NCBI GenBank assembly: GCA_036787955.1
Contig: DAIQOI010000006.1
Coordinates: 121,044-185,043 of the forward strand
DNA from: UBA2336 sp036787955
GTDB lineage: Bacteria; Bacteroidota; Bacteroidia; Cytophagales; Cyclobacteriaceae
Direction: 5' to 3'
DNA length: 64,000 nucleotides
Part shown: positions 27,157 through 36,443 of the stretch, in pieces
Layout of the letters: every line of letters begins with the position of its first letter
Numbering within the stretch: position 1 is the stretch's first letter
Notes under the pieces: generated by a model
What the model was told of the DNA's origin: nothing
The model's input: the letters and a program-made list of their open reading frames with translations, nothing else
The model's database searches: none
Translations under genes and position numbers: made by a program

Positions 27157-27686
27157 TATTTCTTTAAAATTATCGAAACTTCCATCAACAGCTTATCTGT
27201 CTCCTCGCGCGTACTGCCGTAATACCCACGTATGCGGGCTGTACTGTCAACAAGTACAGCATACTTTTGTTCGGGCAAAAAAAAGTAACAAGTGTTGTAG
27301 AAAAGAATACTGTCTTTTGGCATAACAATACGAGAGCTGGCCGGGACCGATTCAGTATTATCATCTGCGATCACAACCAACTTTACCTCCTTTTCGCTGA
27401 AAGCACCACTTAGCCGTTGCAAGAAATTACGTCCCGGTTTCCCTATATAGTAAAGAACCAAAGGTGCCTCACCCACCAACCCGAACCGGGTAAGCACTGC
27501 CGAAGGCAATTTGTATGGAATCTGAACTTCAGCCGGGCAGTAAGCAGGCCGGGCCGGAATCGAATCTTCAAACAAGGGCTTTACCTCAAATTCATTTTTG
27601 CCGAATATTTTAAGAAATAATAAAACAACCACTGGTATTACCAGTGCTGCAGTAAGCACAATCCATTTCAATGCTATCTTTTGCAT
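27153..27686 (-). CDS. Sco1/SenC-like protein lacking the copper-binding CxxxC
   Basis: A 177-residue protein with one N-terminal helix (~8-26) and a thioredoxin-like domain. The ending RIRGYYGSTREETDKLLMEVSIIL is the part that most resembles Sco proteins, and the place in the cluster is where sco is expected. Where Sco has a CxxxC copper and redox motif, this protein reads LVLYYIGKPGRNF with no cysteine. The only cysteines in the exported domain are in PAYCPAE and NTCYFF. It may be a structural or regulatory homologue rather than a CuA metallochaperone. A terminator lies between it and the upstream subunit IV gene. Confidence 0.6.
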   Translation of the reverse strand: MQKIALKWIVLTAALVIPVVVLLFLKIFGKNEFEVKPLFEDSIPARPAYCPAEVQIPYKLPSAVLTRFGLVGEAPLVLYYIGKPGRNFLQRLSGAFSEKEVKLVVIADDNTESVPASSRIVMPKDSILFYNTCYFFLPEQKYAVLVDSTARIRGYYGSTREETDKLLMEVSIILKKY

Positions 27687-27693
27687 TACAAAA

Positions 27694-27721
27694 CAAAAAA
27701 GGCTTAAGCTGTGCTTAAGCC
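27694..27721 (-). terminator. Terminator inside the oxidase cluster
   Basis: On the minus strand, ggcttaagc / gcttaagcc (9 bp, perfect) around a 3-nt loop, followed by six T. It separates the oxidase subunit IV gene from the Sco-like, DUF420 and small-protein genes. Confidence 0.85.
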
Positions 27722-27743
27722 CCGTTTACATATCTAAAACAAT

Positions 27744-28079
27744 TCACTGGCGCAATTCAAATATTGAAATACCCTCATACACAAAGGCTACCAGCATCCA
27801 CACCACAAAAATCATGGGTATCAGAATGGACCAGAACAATACCTTTACTTCATAGCGAAGGTGCATAAACTCACCAACGATATATCCTGCTTTTACAATG
27901 GTCATCAGTATGAAAGTCCATATGCGCAAATCCTTGTACTCGTGCGGGATATTAAAAGCAACGGCAAACTCAGCCGCAGTAACCAGGGCAAGTATGCCGG
28001 CTACCCGCCACAATTTTTTAATCTTAGCCGTGTCGGGCGGAAGTACCTTTATCTGAGGGGTTTCTTCAGTATAAGCCAT
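27744..28079 (-). CDS. Cytochrome c oxidase subunit IV-like protein
   Basis: A 111-residue protein from the ATG at 28079 (MAYTEE...). The 16 residues upstream overlap subunit III and do not look coding. Three hydrophobic helices, with IWTFILMTIVKAGYIVGEFMHLRYE matching the prokaryotic subunit IV family. It is an accessory helix bundle of the oxidase. It is last before the internal terminator. Confidence 0.85.
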   Translation of the reverse strand: MAYTEETPQIKVLPPDTAKIKKLWRVAGILALVTAAEFAVAFNIPHEYKDLRIWTFILMTIVKAGYIVGEFMHLRYEVKVLFWSILIPMIFVVWMLVAFVYEGISIFELRQ

Positions 28080-28090
28080 ACAATTGTTGT

Positions 28091-28843
28091 TTATACAAGA
28101 TAAAAGAAAGTAAATACAAATACCCAAACCAGATCCACAAAGTGCCAGTACAGACCTACTTTTTCCACCATTTCATAGTGACCGCGTCTGTCGTAAACAC
28201 CCGTAACCGTGTTATAGTACACCAGAAAATTGAGCAATACACCACTGAACACGTGAAATCCGTGAAATCCGGTTATGAAGAAAAAGAATGCAGCAAAATC
28301 AGGAGGACCATACTGATTTATCCGAAGGTTGGCACCAAAAATTTTTGTGCCATCAGCCAGCGTGCTGCCTTCTTCGGTGCCGATAATAAAGTGAGTCCAC
28401 TCCCAAGCCTGGCAGCTAAGGAAGGTAATCCCCCCCAGAATGGTCCACAACATCCATTTTTCCACCGCTTTACGATCCATACGATGGCCTGCCTCAACAG
28501 CCAGAACCATGGTAACCGAACTCATAATAAGGATAAAGGTCATCAAACCCACAAAAACAAGCGGTGCCTCCAAGCCGTGGAAGAACGGCACGGCATCGAA
28601 TACTTTTTCAGGGATGGGCCAGTATTCCTGGGAAAAAACAAACTTATCCACCTCGCCCTCATAGGCAGGATGTGACGACCTTATCAGCCCGTAGGTAATG
28701 AGCAGCGCTGAGAAAGTAAATGCATCGGACAAGAGAAAAAACCACATCATCAGCTTTCCGTAGCTGGCATTCATCGGAGATACCCCGCCATCCCAGACGC
28801 TTCGACCGGGTGCAGGAACAGTTACTTGTGCAGGATTGGCCAT
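28091..28843 (-). CDS. ctaE: Cytochrome c oxidase subunit III (long form)
   Basis: A 250-residue, seven-helix subunit III. Diagnostic segments are WFFLLSDAFTFSALLITY, QAWEWTHFI, FFFITGFHGFHVFSGVLLN and the ending GLYWHFVDLVWVFVFTFFYL. Subunit III stabilises the catalytic core and keeps the proton path active. It is one of two subunit III proteins in the cluster. Confidence 0.9.
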   Translation of the reverse strand: MANPAQVTVPAPGRSVWDGGVSPMNASYGKLMMWFFLLSDAFTFSALLITYGLIRSSHPAYEGEVDKFVFSQEYWPIPEKVFDAVPFFHGLEAPLVFVGLMTFILIMSSVTMVLAVEAGHRMDRKAVEKWMLWTILGGITFLSCQAWEWTHFIIGTEEGSTLADGTKIFGANLRINQYGPPDFAAFFFFITGFHGFHVFSGVLLNFLVYYNTVTGVYDRRGHYEMVEKVGLYWHFVDLVWVFVFTFFYLV

Positions 28844-28865
28844 GCGCTATATTACGTTTACAAGT

Positions 28866-29453
28866 TTAAGGATACAGCTTCAGAAAAACGAACAAATATA
28901 ACCAAAGTCCGCCCAAAAAGTGCCAGTATGTGCTGCACATTTCAAGGCGAATCATGTTTTTTGAATGAACCCGGTACCGGAATGCGTCAACCAGCACTAT
29001 CCCCAGAAAAATTATACCGCTTATCATATGCAAGCCATGCACACCGGTAAGCACATATATAAAACTATGCGACACGTTGCCACCTGTAAAATACTGATTC
29101 AATTGTACCAAATCACCATATCCCAGCAACTGTCCTGCAACGAATGCCAAACCAAGCAAAAAGGTTAGCACCAAACCTGCCTTCACCACGCTTAGATTAT
29201 CTTTCCTGGCTGCGTAGTAGGCAACCAGCAGGCTTACACTACTTGCAACGATGATAATGGTATTGATAAGGAAGCGTTGGGGTAGAATTATTTCAACCCA
29301 GCCCGCGTCCGCACGTTTTACCAGATAAGCGCTTGTCCAGGCACCAAAAAGCATCATTACGCTAACCATAAAAAGCCATAAGGCAAATTTCTTGGGGTGC
29401 ATGGAAAGCGGCTTCCTGGCCTCCTCCACAATTTTCAACTCCTTGAGTTCCAT
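28866..29453 (-). CDS. Cytochrome c oxidase subunit III (short paralogue)
   Basis: A 195-residue protein from the ATG at 29453, chosen because AAAGGAGA lies just upstream; an ATG at 29468 is the alternative. It has five helices and lacks the first two of the long form. HSFIYVLTGVHGLHMISGIIFLG and STYWHFLGGLWLYLFVFL match subunit III. Paired long and short subunit III genes are a recurrent arrangement in Bacteroidota caa3 clusters. Whether both are in one complex is not known from sequence. Confidence 0.85.
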   Translation of the reverse strand: MELKELKIVEEARKPLSMHPKKFALWLFMVSVMMLFGAWTSAYLVKRADAGWVEIILPQRFLINTIIIVASSVSLLVAYYAARKDNLSVVKAGLVLTFLLGLAFVAGQLLGYGDLVQLNQYFTGGNVSHSFIYVLTGVHGLHMISGIIFLGIVLVDAFRYRVHSKNMIRLEMCSTYWHFLGGLWLYLFVFLKLYP

Positions 29454-29468
29454 ATTTCTCCTTTTCAT

Positions 29469-30362
29469 TTACTGCACTTTATCCAGCAAATAGGCAATCT
29501 GAACGATGGGCAGGTACAAAAAAGAACCGAACATGATGCGCAATGCACTTTTCCGGCTGCCATCGTTCATCAGCGAAAAAGTCTGCGCCAGAAACAACAC
29601 GCCACAAACCGTTGCAACTATAGCCGAATCTATCCCTGTTATGCCGAACTTGGCCGGCAACAAACCCAGTGGCAGCAAAAACAGGGTATATATCATAATC
29701 TGCACTGCTGTATTGAAATCTTTTTTGCCGCCAAATGGAAGCAGTTTGAAACCCGCCTTTTTATAGTCATCATCGGCCAGCCAGGCAATAGCCCAGAAAT
29801 GCGGAAACTGCCAGATAAACTGTATGCCAAAAATTATCAACGCCTCATGCGTGATTTCTCCGCGTACGGCAGTCCAGCCCAACAAAGGCGGAAGCGCTCC
29901 AGGAATAGCTCCCACAAACACAGCTACTGAACCCACGCGCTTTAGGGGAGTATATACAAAACTGTATAACACCATGGAAAGCACAGAAAGCGTAACCGTG
30001 AGAAGATTGGTGCTGATAAACAAAATAAAAAGACTGACGATCAGAACGAATATTGCAAAAAACCAAGCTTCATCAGCCGACACGCGACCTGTAGGCAACG
30101 GACGGTGCATGGTGCGTGTCATTAGTTTGTCGTAATCTTTTTCAAGAATCTGATTGATAACTATGGAAGCTCCCGACAATAAAAAACCTCCGATAAAAAC
30201 CATAATAAGTTTTGACCAGCTGATTTCAGCAGATGCCAGCACAAAGCCAAATGCACAAGAGAAAGCTACAAGCAGAGAGAGCCTGGCTTTGAGCAACTCG
30301 GCATAAGCCGTCAGTTTGGCGCGCAACAACACAAATGCTGATATGCTTTTGTCGGTAATCAT
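29469..30362 (-). CDS. ctaB: Haem O synthase (protohaem IX farnesyltransferase)
   Basis: A 297-residue, nine-helix UbiA-family prenyltransferase. The aspartate-rich motif is NQILEKDYDKLMTRT followed by HRPLPTGRVS, and a second acidic region is WLADDDYKKAGFKLLP. It adds a farnesyl group to haem B to give haem O, the substrate of the haem A synthase encoded immediately upstream with a 4-bp overlap. Confidence 0.95.
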   Translation of the reverse strand: MITDKSISAFVLLRAKLTAYAELLKARLSLLVAFSCAFGFVLASAEISWSKLIMVFIGGFLLSGASIVINQILEKDYDKLMTRTMHRPLPTGRVSADEAWFFAIFVLIVSLFILFISTNLLTVTLSVLSMVLYSFVYTPLKRVGSVAVFVGAIPGALPPLLGWTAVRGEITHEALIIFGIQFIWQFPHFWAIAWLADDDYKKAGFKLLPFGGKKDFNTAVQIMIYTLFLLPLGLLPAKFGITGIDSAIVATVCGVLFLAQTFSLMNDGSRKSALRIMFGSFLYLPIVQIAYLLDKVQ

Positions 30363-31372
30363 ACAGTTTTATAATGAACAGACGACACAGCAAAGGGTTT
30401 GTAATTGAGCCACAGCCCAAACTGCAATCCAAATAATAAGGTACCAAATAAAAGGTGCAATGGCTGAAGAAAAGGTGGTATGGAAAACCATGCCATACCT
30501 GCACCGGTCAGCAAAGCTCCGGCTGTAACGAGCAATAAATAAATCGCCTCCCGGTGCCCGCCCTCTTTAAAAAGCTTTCTCATAATAAACACATTGGCAA
30601 GTAACAACAACCAGGAAAAAGAGCGATGAATAAGATAGCCTGACCCCAGATATTCAATCCAGGTAGAGCGGTCGGGCACAAGCAAAGAAGTTTTGTCAAC
30701 TGCCTCCCTGACCCGTGTTCCAAGAAAAACCTGAACAACCGTGAGTATGAGTGCCACACTCAACCAGTAGAAAAGGTTACTTTCCCGCTTCTCTGCGGCC
30801 TGTGATAAAAACCTGGCGGATACAAGAAGTGCCACTGTTACCAATGCCAGGGCCATGTGCAGCGTAACTGTCCACGGGGTAAGATTGGTTGACACCACTA
30901 TGGAACCAAACCAGCCTGTAACCACCACGGTTAGCAAAGCCAGTCCTGCAGCCAAAGCAACGCGGCTATTCATTTTAATAAAGCGAAGGGAGCCTACAAA
31001 TACAGCAACTACCAGCAGCCCTACAATTGCTCCAACCAGGCGGTTGATATATTCAGTCCAGGTTTTTACGGCATTAAAGTCGGCCTCTTCACGGATTGAT
31101 TTATCATTCAGAAGTTGCTGCGCAGTTTTGCTCATACCCAACTTATTGAGGAAACCTGCAAATCGCTGATTTTTTTTATCGCGATAGCCGGAATAAATCT
31201 CCTTATAATCTGCAGGCAAGTCGTCAACGCTGGTTGGCGGCACCCATTGTCCAAAGCAGGTGGGCCAGTCGGGGCACCCCATGCCCGACCCGGTGCTGCG
31301 CACTATGCCACCAACCAGTATGAGAAAATAAACTGCCGCCAGGGTTATATTTATCAGCCTGCTGTAATGCAT
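30359..31372 (-). CDS. ctaA: Haem A synthase (CtaA/COX15 family)
   Basis: A 337-residue membrane protein with about eight helices. VGGIVRSTGSGMGCPDWPTCFGQW near the N-terminus holds the conserved cysteine pair. EYINRLVGAIVG, TLHMALALVTVALL and HRSFSWLLLLANV carry haem-ligand histidines. It oxidises the haem O methyl group to the formyl of haem A. Overlap with the haem O synthase gene indicates coupled synthesis of the oxidase cofactor. Confidence 0.93.
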   Translation of the reverse strand: MHYSRLINITLAAVYFLILVGGIVRSTGSGMGCPDWPTCFGQWVPPTSVDDLPADYKEIYSGYRDKKNQRFAGFLNKLGMSKTAQQLLNDKSIREEADFNAVKTWTEYINRLVGAIVGLLVVAVFVGSLRFIKMNSRVALAAGLALLTVVVTGWFGSIVVSTNLTPWTVTLHMALALVTVALLVSARFLSQAAEKRESNLFYWLSVALILTVVQVFLGTRVREAVDKTSLLVPDRSTWIEYLGSGYLIHRSFSWLLLLANVFIMRKLFKEGGHREAIYLLLVTAGALLTGAGMAWFSIPPFLQPLHLLFGTLLFGLQFGLWLNYKPFAVSSVHYKTV

Positions 31373-31397
31373 TGCTGTACCAGCAAATGAGCAGTCT

Positions 31398-33278
31398 TTA
31401 ATGCTTTCCTTCCACCACTATGGCCGTGTGGCCATTGCCCTCCAGCTTAATCAAATCATTTTCATGTGGCAGATTTGATTCAGGTGTTTCAGAGAAGGGA
31501 ACAGTCTGCGGGATGTAATCTTCCTTCGCACCTGGCTTGGAATAATCGTAGGGCCAGCGGTAAACAGCTGGAATTTCTCCCGGCCAGTTGCCGTGCTTCG
31601 GGAATCGCGGAGTAGTCCATTCAAGCGTAGTGGATCGCCATGGATTTGCCGGTGCCAGCCTGCCTCGAAACATGCTGTAAAAGAAATTGAACACAAAAAT
31701 GAACTGGGCGGCCATGGTCACGATGGCGGCTATGCTCACCAGTGCATTTAAATCTGAAAATCCATTAAATGTTTCGAAATTGGTAAAAGCATAATACCTG
31801 CGCGGGAATCCGGCTATACCAATGTAGTGCATAGGGAAGAACACCAGGTTCACACCGATAAACGTCAGCCAGAAGTGGATATAGCCCAACTTTTCATCCA
31901 TCATACGGCCAAACATCTTAGGAAACCAATGATAAACACCTGCCAGCATACCGAAGAAAGAAGCCGCTCCCATAACCAGGTGAAAATGCGCTACTACAAA
32001 ATAGGTGTCGTGTAATTGAATGTCGATGGCGGCATTACCCAGGAAAATACCGGTAATTCCACCCGTCAGAAACATCGATACCAGCCCAATGGAAAACAAC
32101 ATGGCCGGAGTAAACCGAATATTTCCCTTCCACAGGGTGGTTACGTAATTGAATATTTTAACTGCAGAAGGTACGGCAATAATCAGCGTTAGCAGCATGA
32201 AAATGGTACCCAGAAACGGATTCATGCCGGTTACAAACATATGGTGAGCCCAAACAACAAATGATAATATGGCAATGAACAGCATGGACCCTACCATGGC
32301 CTTATACCCGAAAATCGGCTTCCGCGAGTTGGTGGCAATGATCTCCGAAGTAATACCTAAACCCGGCAGCAGCACAATATACACTTCCGGGTGTCCCAGG
32401 AACCAAAACAAATGTTGAAATAAAATAGCACTGCCACCGGTATGCGGCAATGCTTCTCCACCAATATAAATATCTGATAGGTAAAAACTCGTTCCAAAGC
32501 TTCTGTCAAAAATCAGTAAAAGCGCTGCTGCAAACAACACAGGGAAAGACAACAACCCAATTATAGCCGTAAAGAAAAAGGCCCATACCGTAAGCGGCAA
32601 TCTTGAAAACGACATGCCGCGCGTACGCATGTTGATAATCGTTGTTATGTAGTTGATGCCTCCCAATAGCGTGCTGACGATAAATAAGGCCATCGATACA
32701 AGCCACAGGGTCATACCTAACCCCGAACCCTGAATGGCCTGCGGCAAGGCACTAAGAGGCGGGTAAATAACCCACCCTCCGGCAGCGGGTCCGGAACTAA
32801 TGAACAGCGATATGAACATCACCACACTGGACAGGAAAAAGAACCAGTAAGAAAGCATGTTCATAAAGCCCGATGCCATGTCCCTTGCACCTATCTGAAG
32901 CGGAATTAAGAAGTTAGAAAATGTTCCGCTAAGGCCCGCTGTTAACACAAAGAATACCATGATGGTACCGTGCATGGTTACCAGCGCCAGATAAAATTCA
33001 GGATCGAGTTTTCCTTCAGGGGTGATCCATCCACCCAGTACCGGCCTCAGCCAGTCCAGGTTCATTTCCGGGAATCCGAGCTGGAGACGGAAAATGATAG
33101 AAAGTAGCCCTCCTATAAGGGCCCAAAACATCCCTGTCAGCAGAAACTGCTTGGCAATTATCTTATGGTCCTGACTAAAAATATAATGCGTCCAGAAGTT
33201 GCCTTCGTGATGATCGTGTTCATGACCATGCGCATCTGCATGCAAATCAGTATGGGTGGATATGTGTGTGGTCGCCAT
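31398..33278 (-). CDS. ctaD: Cytochrome c oxidase subunit I
   Basis: A 626-residue catalytic subunit with twelve helices. GHPEVYIVLLPGLG includes the CuB histidine and the A1-type glutamate; WAHHMFVTG gives two further CuB histidines; HDTYFVVAHFHLVMG gives the haem a3 and haem a ligands. The A1 glutamate points to a D-channel oxidase using haem A, which agrees with ctaA and ctaB in the same cluster. The His-rich N-terminus (HTDLHADAHGHEHDHHEG) may bind metal. Confidence 0.96.
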   Translation of the reverse strand: MATTHISTHTDLHADAHGHEHDHHEGNFWTHYIFSQDHKIIAKQFLLTGMFWALIGGLLSIIFRLQLGFPEMNLDWLRPVLGGWITPEGKLDPEFYLALVTMHGTIMVFFVLTAGLSGTFSNFLIPLQIGARDMASGFMNMLSYWFFFLSSVVMFISLFISSGPAAGGWVIYPPLSALPQAIQGSGLGMTLWLVSMALFIVSTLLGGINYITTIINMRTRGMSFSRLPLTVWAFFFTAIIGLLSFPVLFAAALLLIFDRSFGTSFYLSDIYIGGEALPHTGGSAILFQHLFWFLGHPEVYIVLLPGLGITSEIIATNSRKPIFGYKAMVGSMLFIAILSFVVWAHHMFVTGMNPFLGTIFMLLTLIIAVPSAVKIFNYVTTLWKGNIRFTPAMLFSIGLVSMFLTGGITGIFLGNAAIDIQLHDTYFVVAHFHLVMGAASFFGMLAGVYHWFPKMFGRMMDEKLGYIHFWLTFIGVNLVFFPMHYIGIAGFPRRYYAFTNFETFNGFSDLNALVSIAAIVTMAAQFIFVFNFFYSMFRGRLAPANPWRSTTLEWTTPRFPKHGNWPGEIPAVYRWPYDYSKPGAKEDYIPQTVPFSETPESNLPHENDLIKLEGNGHTAIVVEGKH

Positions 33279-33306
33279 AGTCTGGTGCGTTAAATTTCAA
33301 CAATCA

Positions 33307-34386
33307 TTAATCAATGCCTCCTGCTGCCAGTACGGATGTCGCTGTTTTCTGCGCTTCAATGCCCGACTTGACAAGGGCCACTTCACGCAAATCGGCTGGT
33401 ATTTTATCCAGGTAACCCGGGTTTTGCTTCAGCCAGGTTTCCTGCTCGCTTTTCCATTTGTCAAAGTCGTCAGCCTCGTGTACTACAACCAGCATCCGCA
33501 TGGAGAAATGACCGCGACCGCATATTTCGGTGCATGCCATTTCGTAGTTAAAATCCGGGTTACCGGTTTCTTCGCGCATTTCCTGGGTAGTTTTGGTAGC
33601 AGTAAACTTAAAATGCGTGGGCATTCCGGGTACTGCATCCATCTTTACCCGGAAGTGCGGAAGAAATACGCTGTGGATAACATCTTTGGCACGAATCTTC
33701 AGCAGAATTTCCCTTCCTTTCGGAATATGCAGCTCAAGGGTTTTAAAATCATCAAAGCTTTTTGAATCGGTTAAATCCAAACCGAGATCATTGCCGAAAT
33801 TATCAATCAGCCTGAAGTTGGTATTGCCCAGTACATTATCCTTGCCGGGATACCTCACCGACCAGGCAAACTGCTGCCCGATTACCTCAATAACTTCGGC
33901 CTGATCGGAGGCGGGGCTGGTAATGTCGTTCCAGGCCCGCAAACCTGTAAAGATCAGCACAGCAAGAACAACTGCAGGAATTATTGTCCAGGTCAGTTCA
34001 AGTATATGATTATCGGGATAGAAAGAGGCTTTCCGGTCTTCTTTGTACTGATAGCGGTAAACGAACCAGAACATGACGAAGAATATGATAACGAAAGCTG
34101 CTACCGTAACGGCCATCGTTATCCAGAACAACCTGTCGGTTACCACACCATGTTCCGAAGCCAGCGGAAGGGTATAGCTGTCGAAGTGCGTATAGGAATA
34201 CCAGAAAAATCCGGCTAAGCCAAAAACCATGAACAGCAAAAAGAGCGTGGCATGTATGCCGTTATTCGGGCTTACTTCTTCAGGATTTCTACCTTTTGCT
34301 ACCGATACCAGGCTGGCTATCCGGAATATGAGAAACAGGATAACCAGTGTAAGCAGCAACCCAATTCCTATAAGTAATGTCATCAT
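33307..34386 (-). CDS. ctaC: Cytochrome c oxidase subunit II with CuA site
   Basis: A 359-residue protein. Three hydrophobic segments come first (~5-27, 48-68 and 88-112), then a periplasmic cupredoxin domain. The CuA motif CTEICGRGHFSM gives C-x3-C-x3-H-x2-M. No cytochrome c domain is fused, so electrons must come from a separate c-haem donor such as ActE. It follows actF by 20 bp in the same operon. Confidence 0.95.
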   Translation of the reverse strand: MMTLLIGIGLLLTLVILFLIFRIASLVSVAKGRNPEEVSPNNGIHATLFLLFMVFGLAGFFWYSYTHFDSYTLPLASEHGVVTDRLFWITMAVTVAAFVIIFFVMFWFVYRYQYKEDRKASFYPDNHILELTWTIIPAVVLAVLIFTGLRAWNDITSPASDQAEVIEVIGQQFAWSVRYPGKDNVLGNTNFRLIDNFGNDLGLDLTDSKSFDDFKTLELHIPKGREILLKIRAKDVIHSVFLPHFRVKMDAVPGMPTHFKFTATKTTQEMREETGNPDFNYEMACTEICGRGHFSMRMLVVVHEADDFDKWKSEQETWLKQNPGYLDKIPADLREVALVKSGIEAQKTATSVLAAGGID

Positions 34387-34405
34387 GGCAGATTATGTTT
34401 CAGTT

Positions 34406-35776
34406 TTAAATGTGATGGTGTAAACTTTCCTCCAGCATCGGATGATTTTTACCAAACAACGGCATCTTCGAAAGGCTGCTGAGTGTAATCCATAAAAATG
34501 CAGCCAGAAAAATAAACGCTGTTCCTATCTCGATAAACCCTATTCCACCATCCGTTTTCATTACACCGGGTGTAACCATGTTGTAAAAATCAAACCAATG
34601 ACCTACAACAACTACGGGTGCAACCAGTTTCAACATCGACATCTGACGTTTCGCATCCCTCGTCATCAATAACAAAAACGGTAACACAAAGTTCAGAATC
34701 AGGTTGGCAAAGAAAACCCAGCTATACGGAGGGGTGGTCATTCGTTCAACGAAGTACACCGTTTCCTCAGGGATATGGGCATACCATATCAACAAAAACT
34801 GCCCAAACCAGATGTAAGTCCAGAAAATAGAGAAGGCAAAAACAAACTTACCCAAATCGTGCAGGTGGTTGGCGTTTACAATTTTCAGATATCCCGCCTC
34901 TTTCAGATATACCACGATAAGAGTTATCATGGCAAGGCCGGTTACCCACCAGCTGGCGAAAACATACCATCCGAACATGGTGCTGAACCAATGGGTGTCT
35001 ATGCTCATTACCCAGTCCCACGCGGCTACCGAAGAGCTTATGGCAAAGAAAACCAGAAACCAGGCTGAGAGGCTGCGGTTCTTGTACCAGAACGAGGTGC
35101 CCCCTATCTGATCCTCAGCCAGCATATTTTTCCGGATCGAATAAAAAAACCAAATCCACAGGGCGAAAAACACTACCATGCGCAGAATGAAAAATACCGG
35201 AAAACCTCCCGCTTCACCAGGCCAGAAGAAGAAAGGCGCTTTACCTGCTATAATCTCGTCAAAGGTTTCGGGGTTGCTTTTGTCATACAAATAACTGTGT
35301 GTCCAGTGAAAGATATCGTGGTGGGTAATAAACCATAATACCAGTGTGCTTACAAAAGCTATGGGCAACCACTGCCCCATCGCCAACGGTATTCGCTTAA
35401 TACCGGCCGACCAGCCCGCCTGTGCAGCGTATTGAATACACACAAAAAACAAACCAATGATACCCAGTCCGATAAAATAAATATTATTCATCCACAGCGT
35501 TGTATAAAGGCGTTTGAGCCAGGTGGGTTTTTCATCGTGATGAGCAGCCGGCTCATCAGAAGATGCCGCAGGTTCCAGGCTGGCGGTCATATTGTCCACC
35601 CCCGACACCATTCCGTGGTGCCCTCCTTCATGATGGTGAGCACTGCTAGTCATTGAGATAACGATACCCAGCGCAAGCAATGCCACACCGGCAGCAAGCA
35701 GTATCAGTATTTGCTTGCGGGCCTTTGCTGTAAATTCAAATCTCTCTTCAGTAACGTGTATATGCGTATGAGCCAT
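34406..35776 (-). CDS. actF: Alternative Complex III subunit ActF
   Basis: A 456-residue membrane protein with about ten helices, related to ActC/NrfD but more divergent. WDWVMSIDTHWFSTMFGWYVFASWW and FGQFLLIWYAHIPEETVYF are typical of ActF. With ActC it forms the membrane core of the quinol:cytochrome c oxidoreductase. The N-terminus is His-rich (MAHTHIHV). Confidence 0.9.
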   Translation of the reverse strand: MAHTHIHVTEERFEFTAKARKQILILLAAGVALLALGIVISMTSSAHHHEGGHHGMVSGVDNMTASLEPAASSDEPAAHHDEKPTWLKRLYTTLWMNNIYFIGLGIIGLFFVCIQYAAQAGWSAGIKRIPLAMGQWLPIAFVSTLVLWFITHHDIFHWTHSYLYDKSNPETFDEIIAGKAPFFFWPGEAGGFPVFFILRMVVFFALWIWFFYSIRKNMLAEDQIGGTSFWYKNRSLSAWFLVFFAISSSVAAWDWVMSIDTHWFSTMFGWYVFASWWVTGLAMITLIVVYLKEAGYLKIVNANHLHDLGKFVFAFSIFWTYIWFGQFLLIWYAHIPEETVYFVERMTTPPYSWVFFANLILNFVLPFLLLMTRDAKRQMSMLKLVAPVVVVGHWFDFYNMVTPGVMKTDGGIGFIEIGTAFIFLAAFLWITLSSLSKMPLFGKNHPMLEESLHHHI

Positions 35777-35791
35777 GACGTATGCGTTTCG

Positions 35792-36439
35792 TTATTGCTG
35801 TAAGGATTTCACATAACGGGCAATTTTCCAGCGATCTTCCGGGCTAATCTGGGATCCGTGTGGCATCATTAACCCCTTGCCCATGGTAATCACATGGAAA
35901 ATGTGCCCTTCGGTGATGTTTTTGTAGGCATCGCCCCTGAGGTTTGCAACACCGGCATAAAAACCACGCTCCACGCCATCAATGGTTACTCCGGTTGCAA
36001 CTTTACCATCTCCCTCGCCTTTTGCACCGTGACAATGGTCACAGTAAATTTCGTACAACATCTTTCCTTCAGCCAGTATCACTTTTTCGTCACCGGTTAA
36101 GGGGCTTTTCATTTTAGCGGCTATTTCCAGGCTGTCGGCCGGAAGGCGATAAGGAAGATGATTGCGGCTTACGGTGTGTGGCGGAGGCATCCGCATATTC
36201 ATTCTGTGCGGATTCAGGTTATTGCTGTTGTAATATTCAGCATGGCCGTCTTCGTATTCGATTGAGGTTACCCAACGACCGGCATCCTTATCCGTTATCT
36301 GGGTATAAGGTTCATACGCCACAGAGTGGTACATGTTGGGTGCATATTCCAGGCCGGGATAGTCGCCACCGGCCTTACACGATACCAACACCGTAAAAAC
36401 CAGCGCTGCAAATATTTTAGTTGGATAAACTGACTTCAT
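35792..36439 (-). CDS. actE: Alternative Complex III monohaem cytochrome c, ActE
   Basis: A 215-residue lipoprotein from the ATG at 36439. A longer start at 36463 would overlap actD by 20 bp, whereas this one leaves a 4-bp gap and gives a clean signal ending VLVSC. One haem c site, CDHCH, lies in a class I cytochrome fold with a methionine-containing GLMMPHG as probable sixth ligand. ActE is the likely electron exit towards oxidase subunit II. Confidence 0.9.
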   Translation of the reverse strand: MKSVYPTKIFAALVFTVLVSCKAGGDYPGLEYAPNMYHSVAYEPYTQITDKDAGRWVTSIEYEDGHAEYYNSNNLNPHRMNMRMPPPHTVSRNHLPYRLPADSLEIAAKMKSPLTGDEKVILAEGKMLYEIYCDHCHGAKGEGDGKVATGVTIDGVERGFYAGVANLRGDAYKNITEGHIFHVITMGKGLMMPHGSQISPEDRWKIARYVKSLQQ

Positions 36440-36443
36440 AAGC

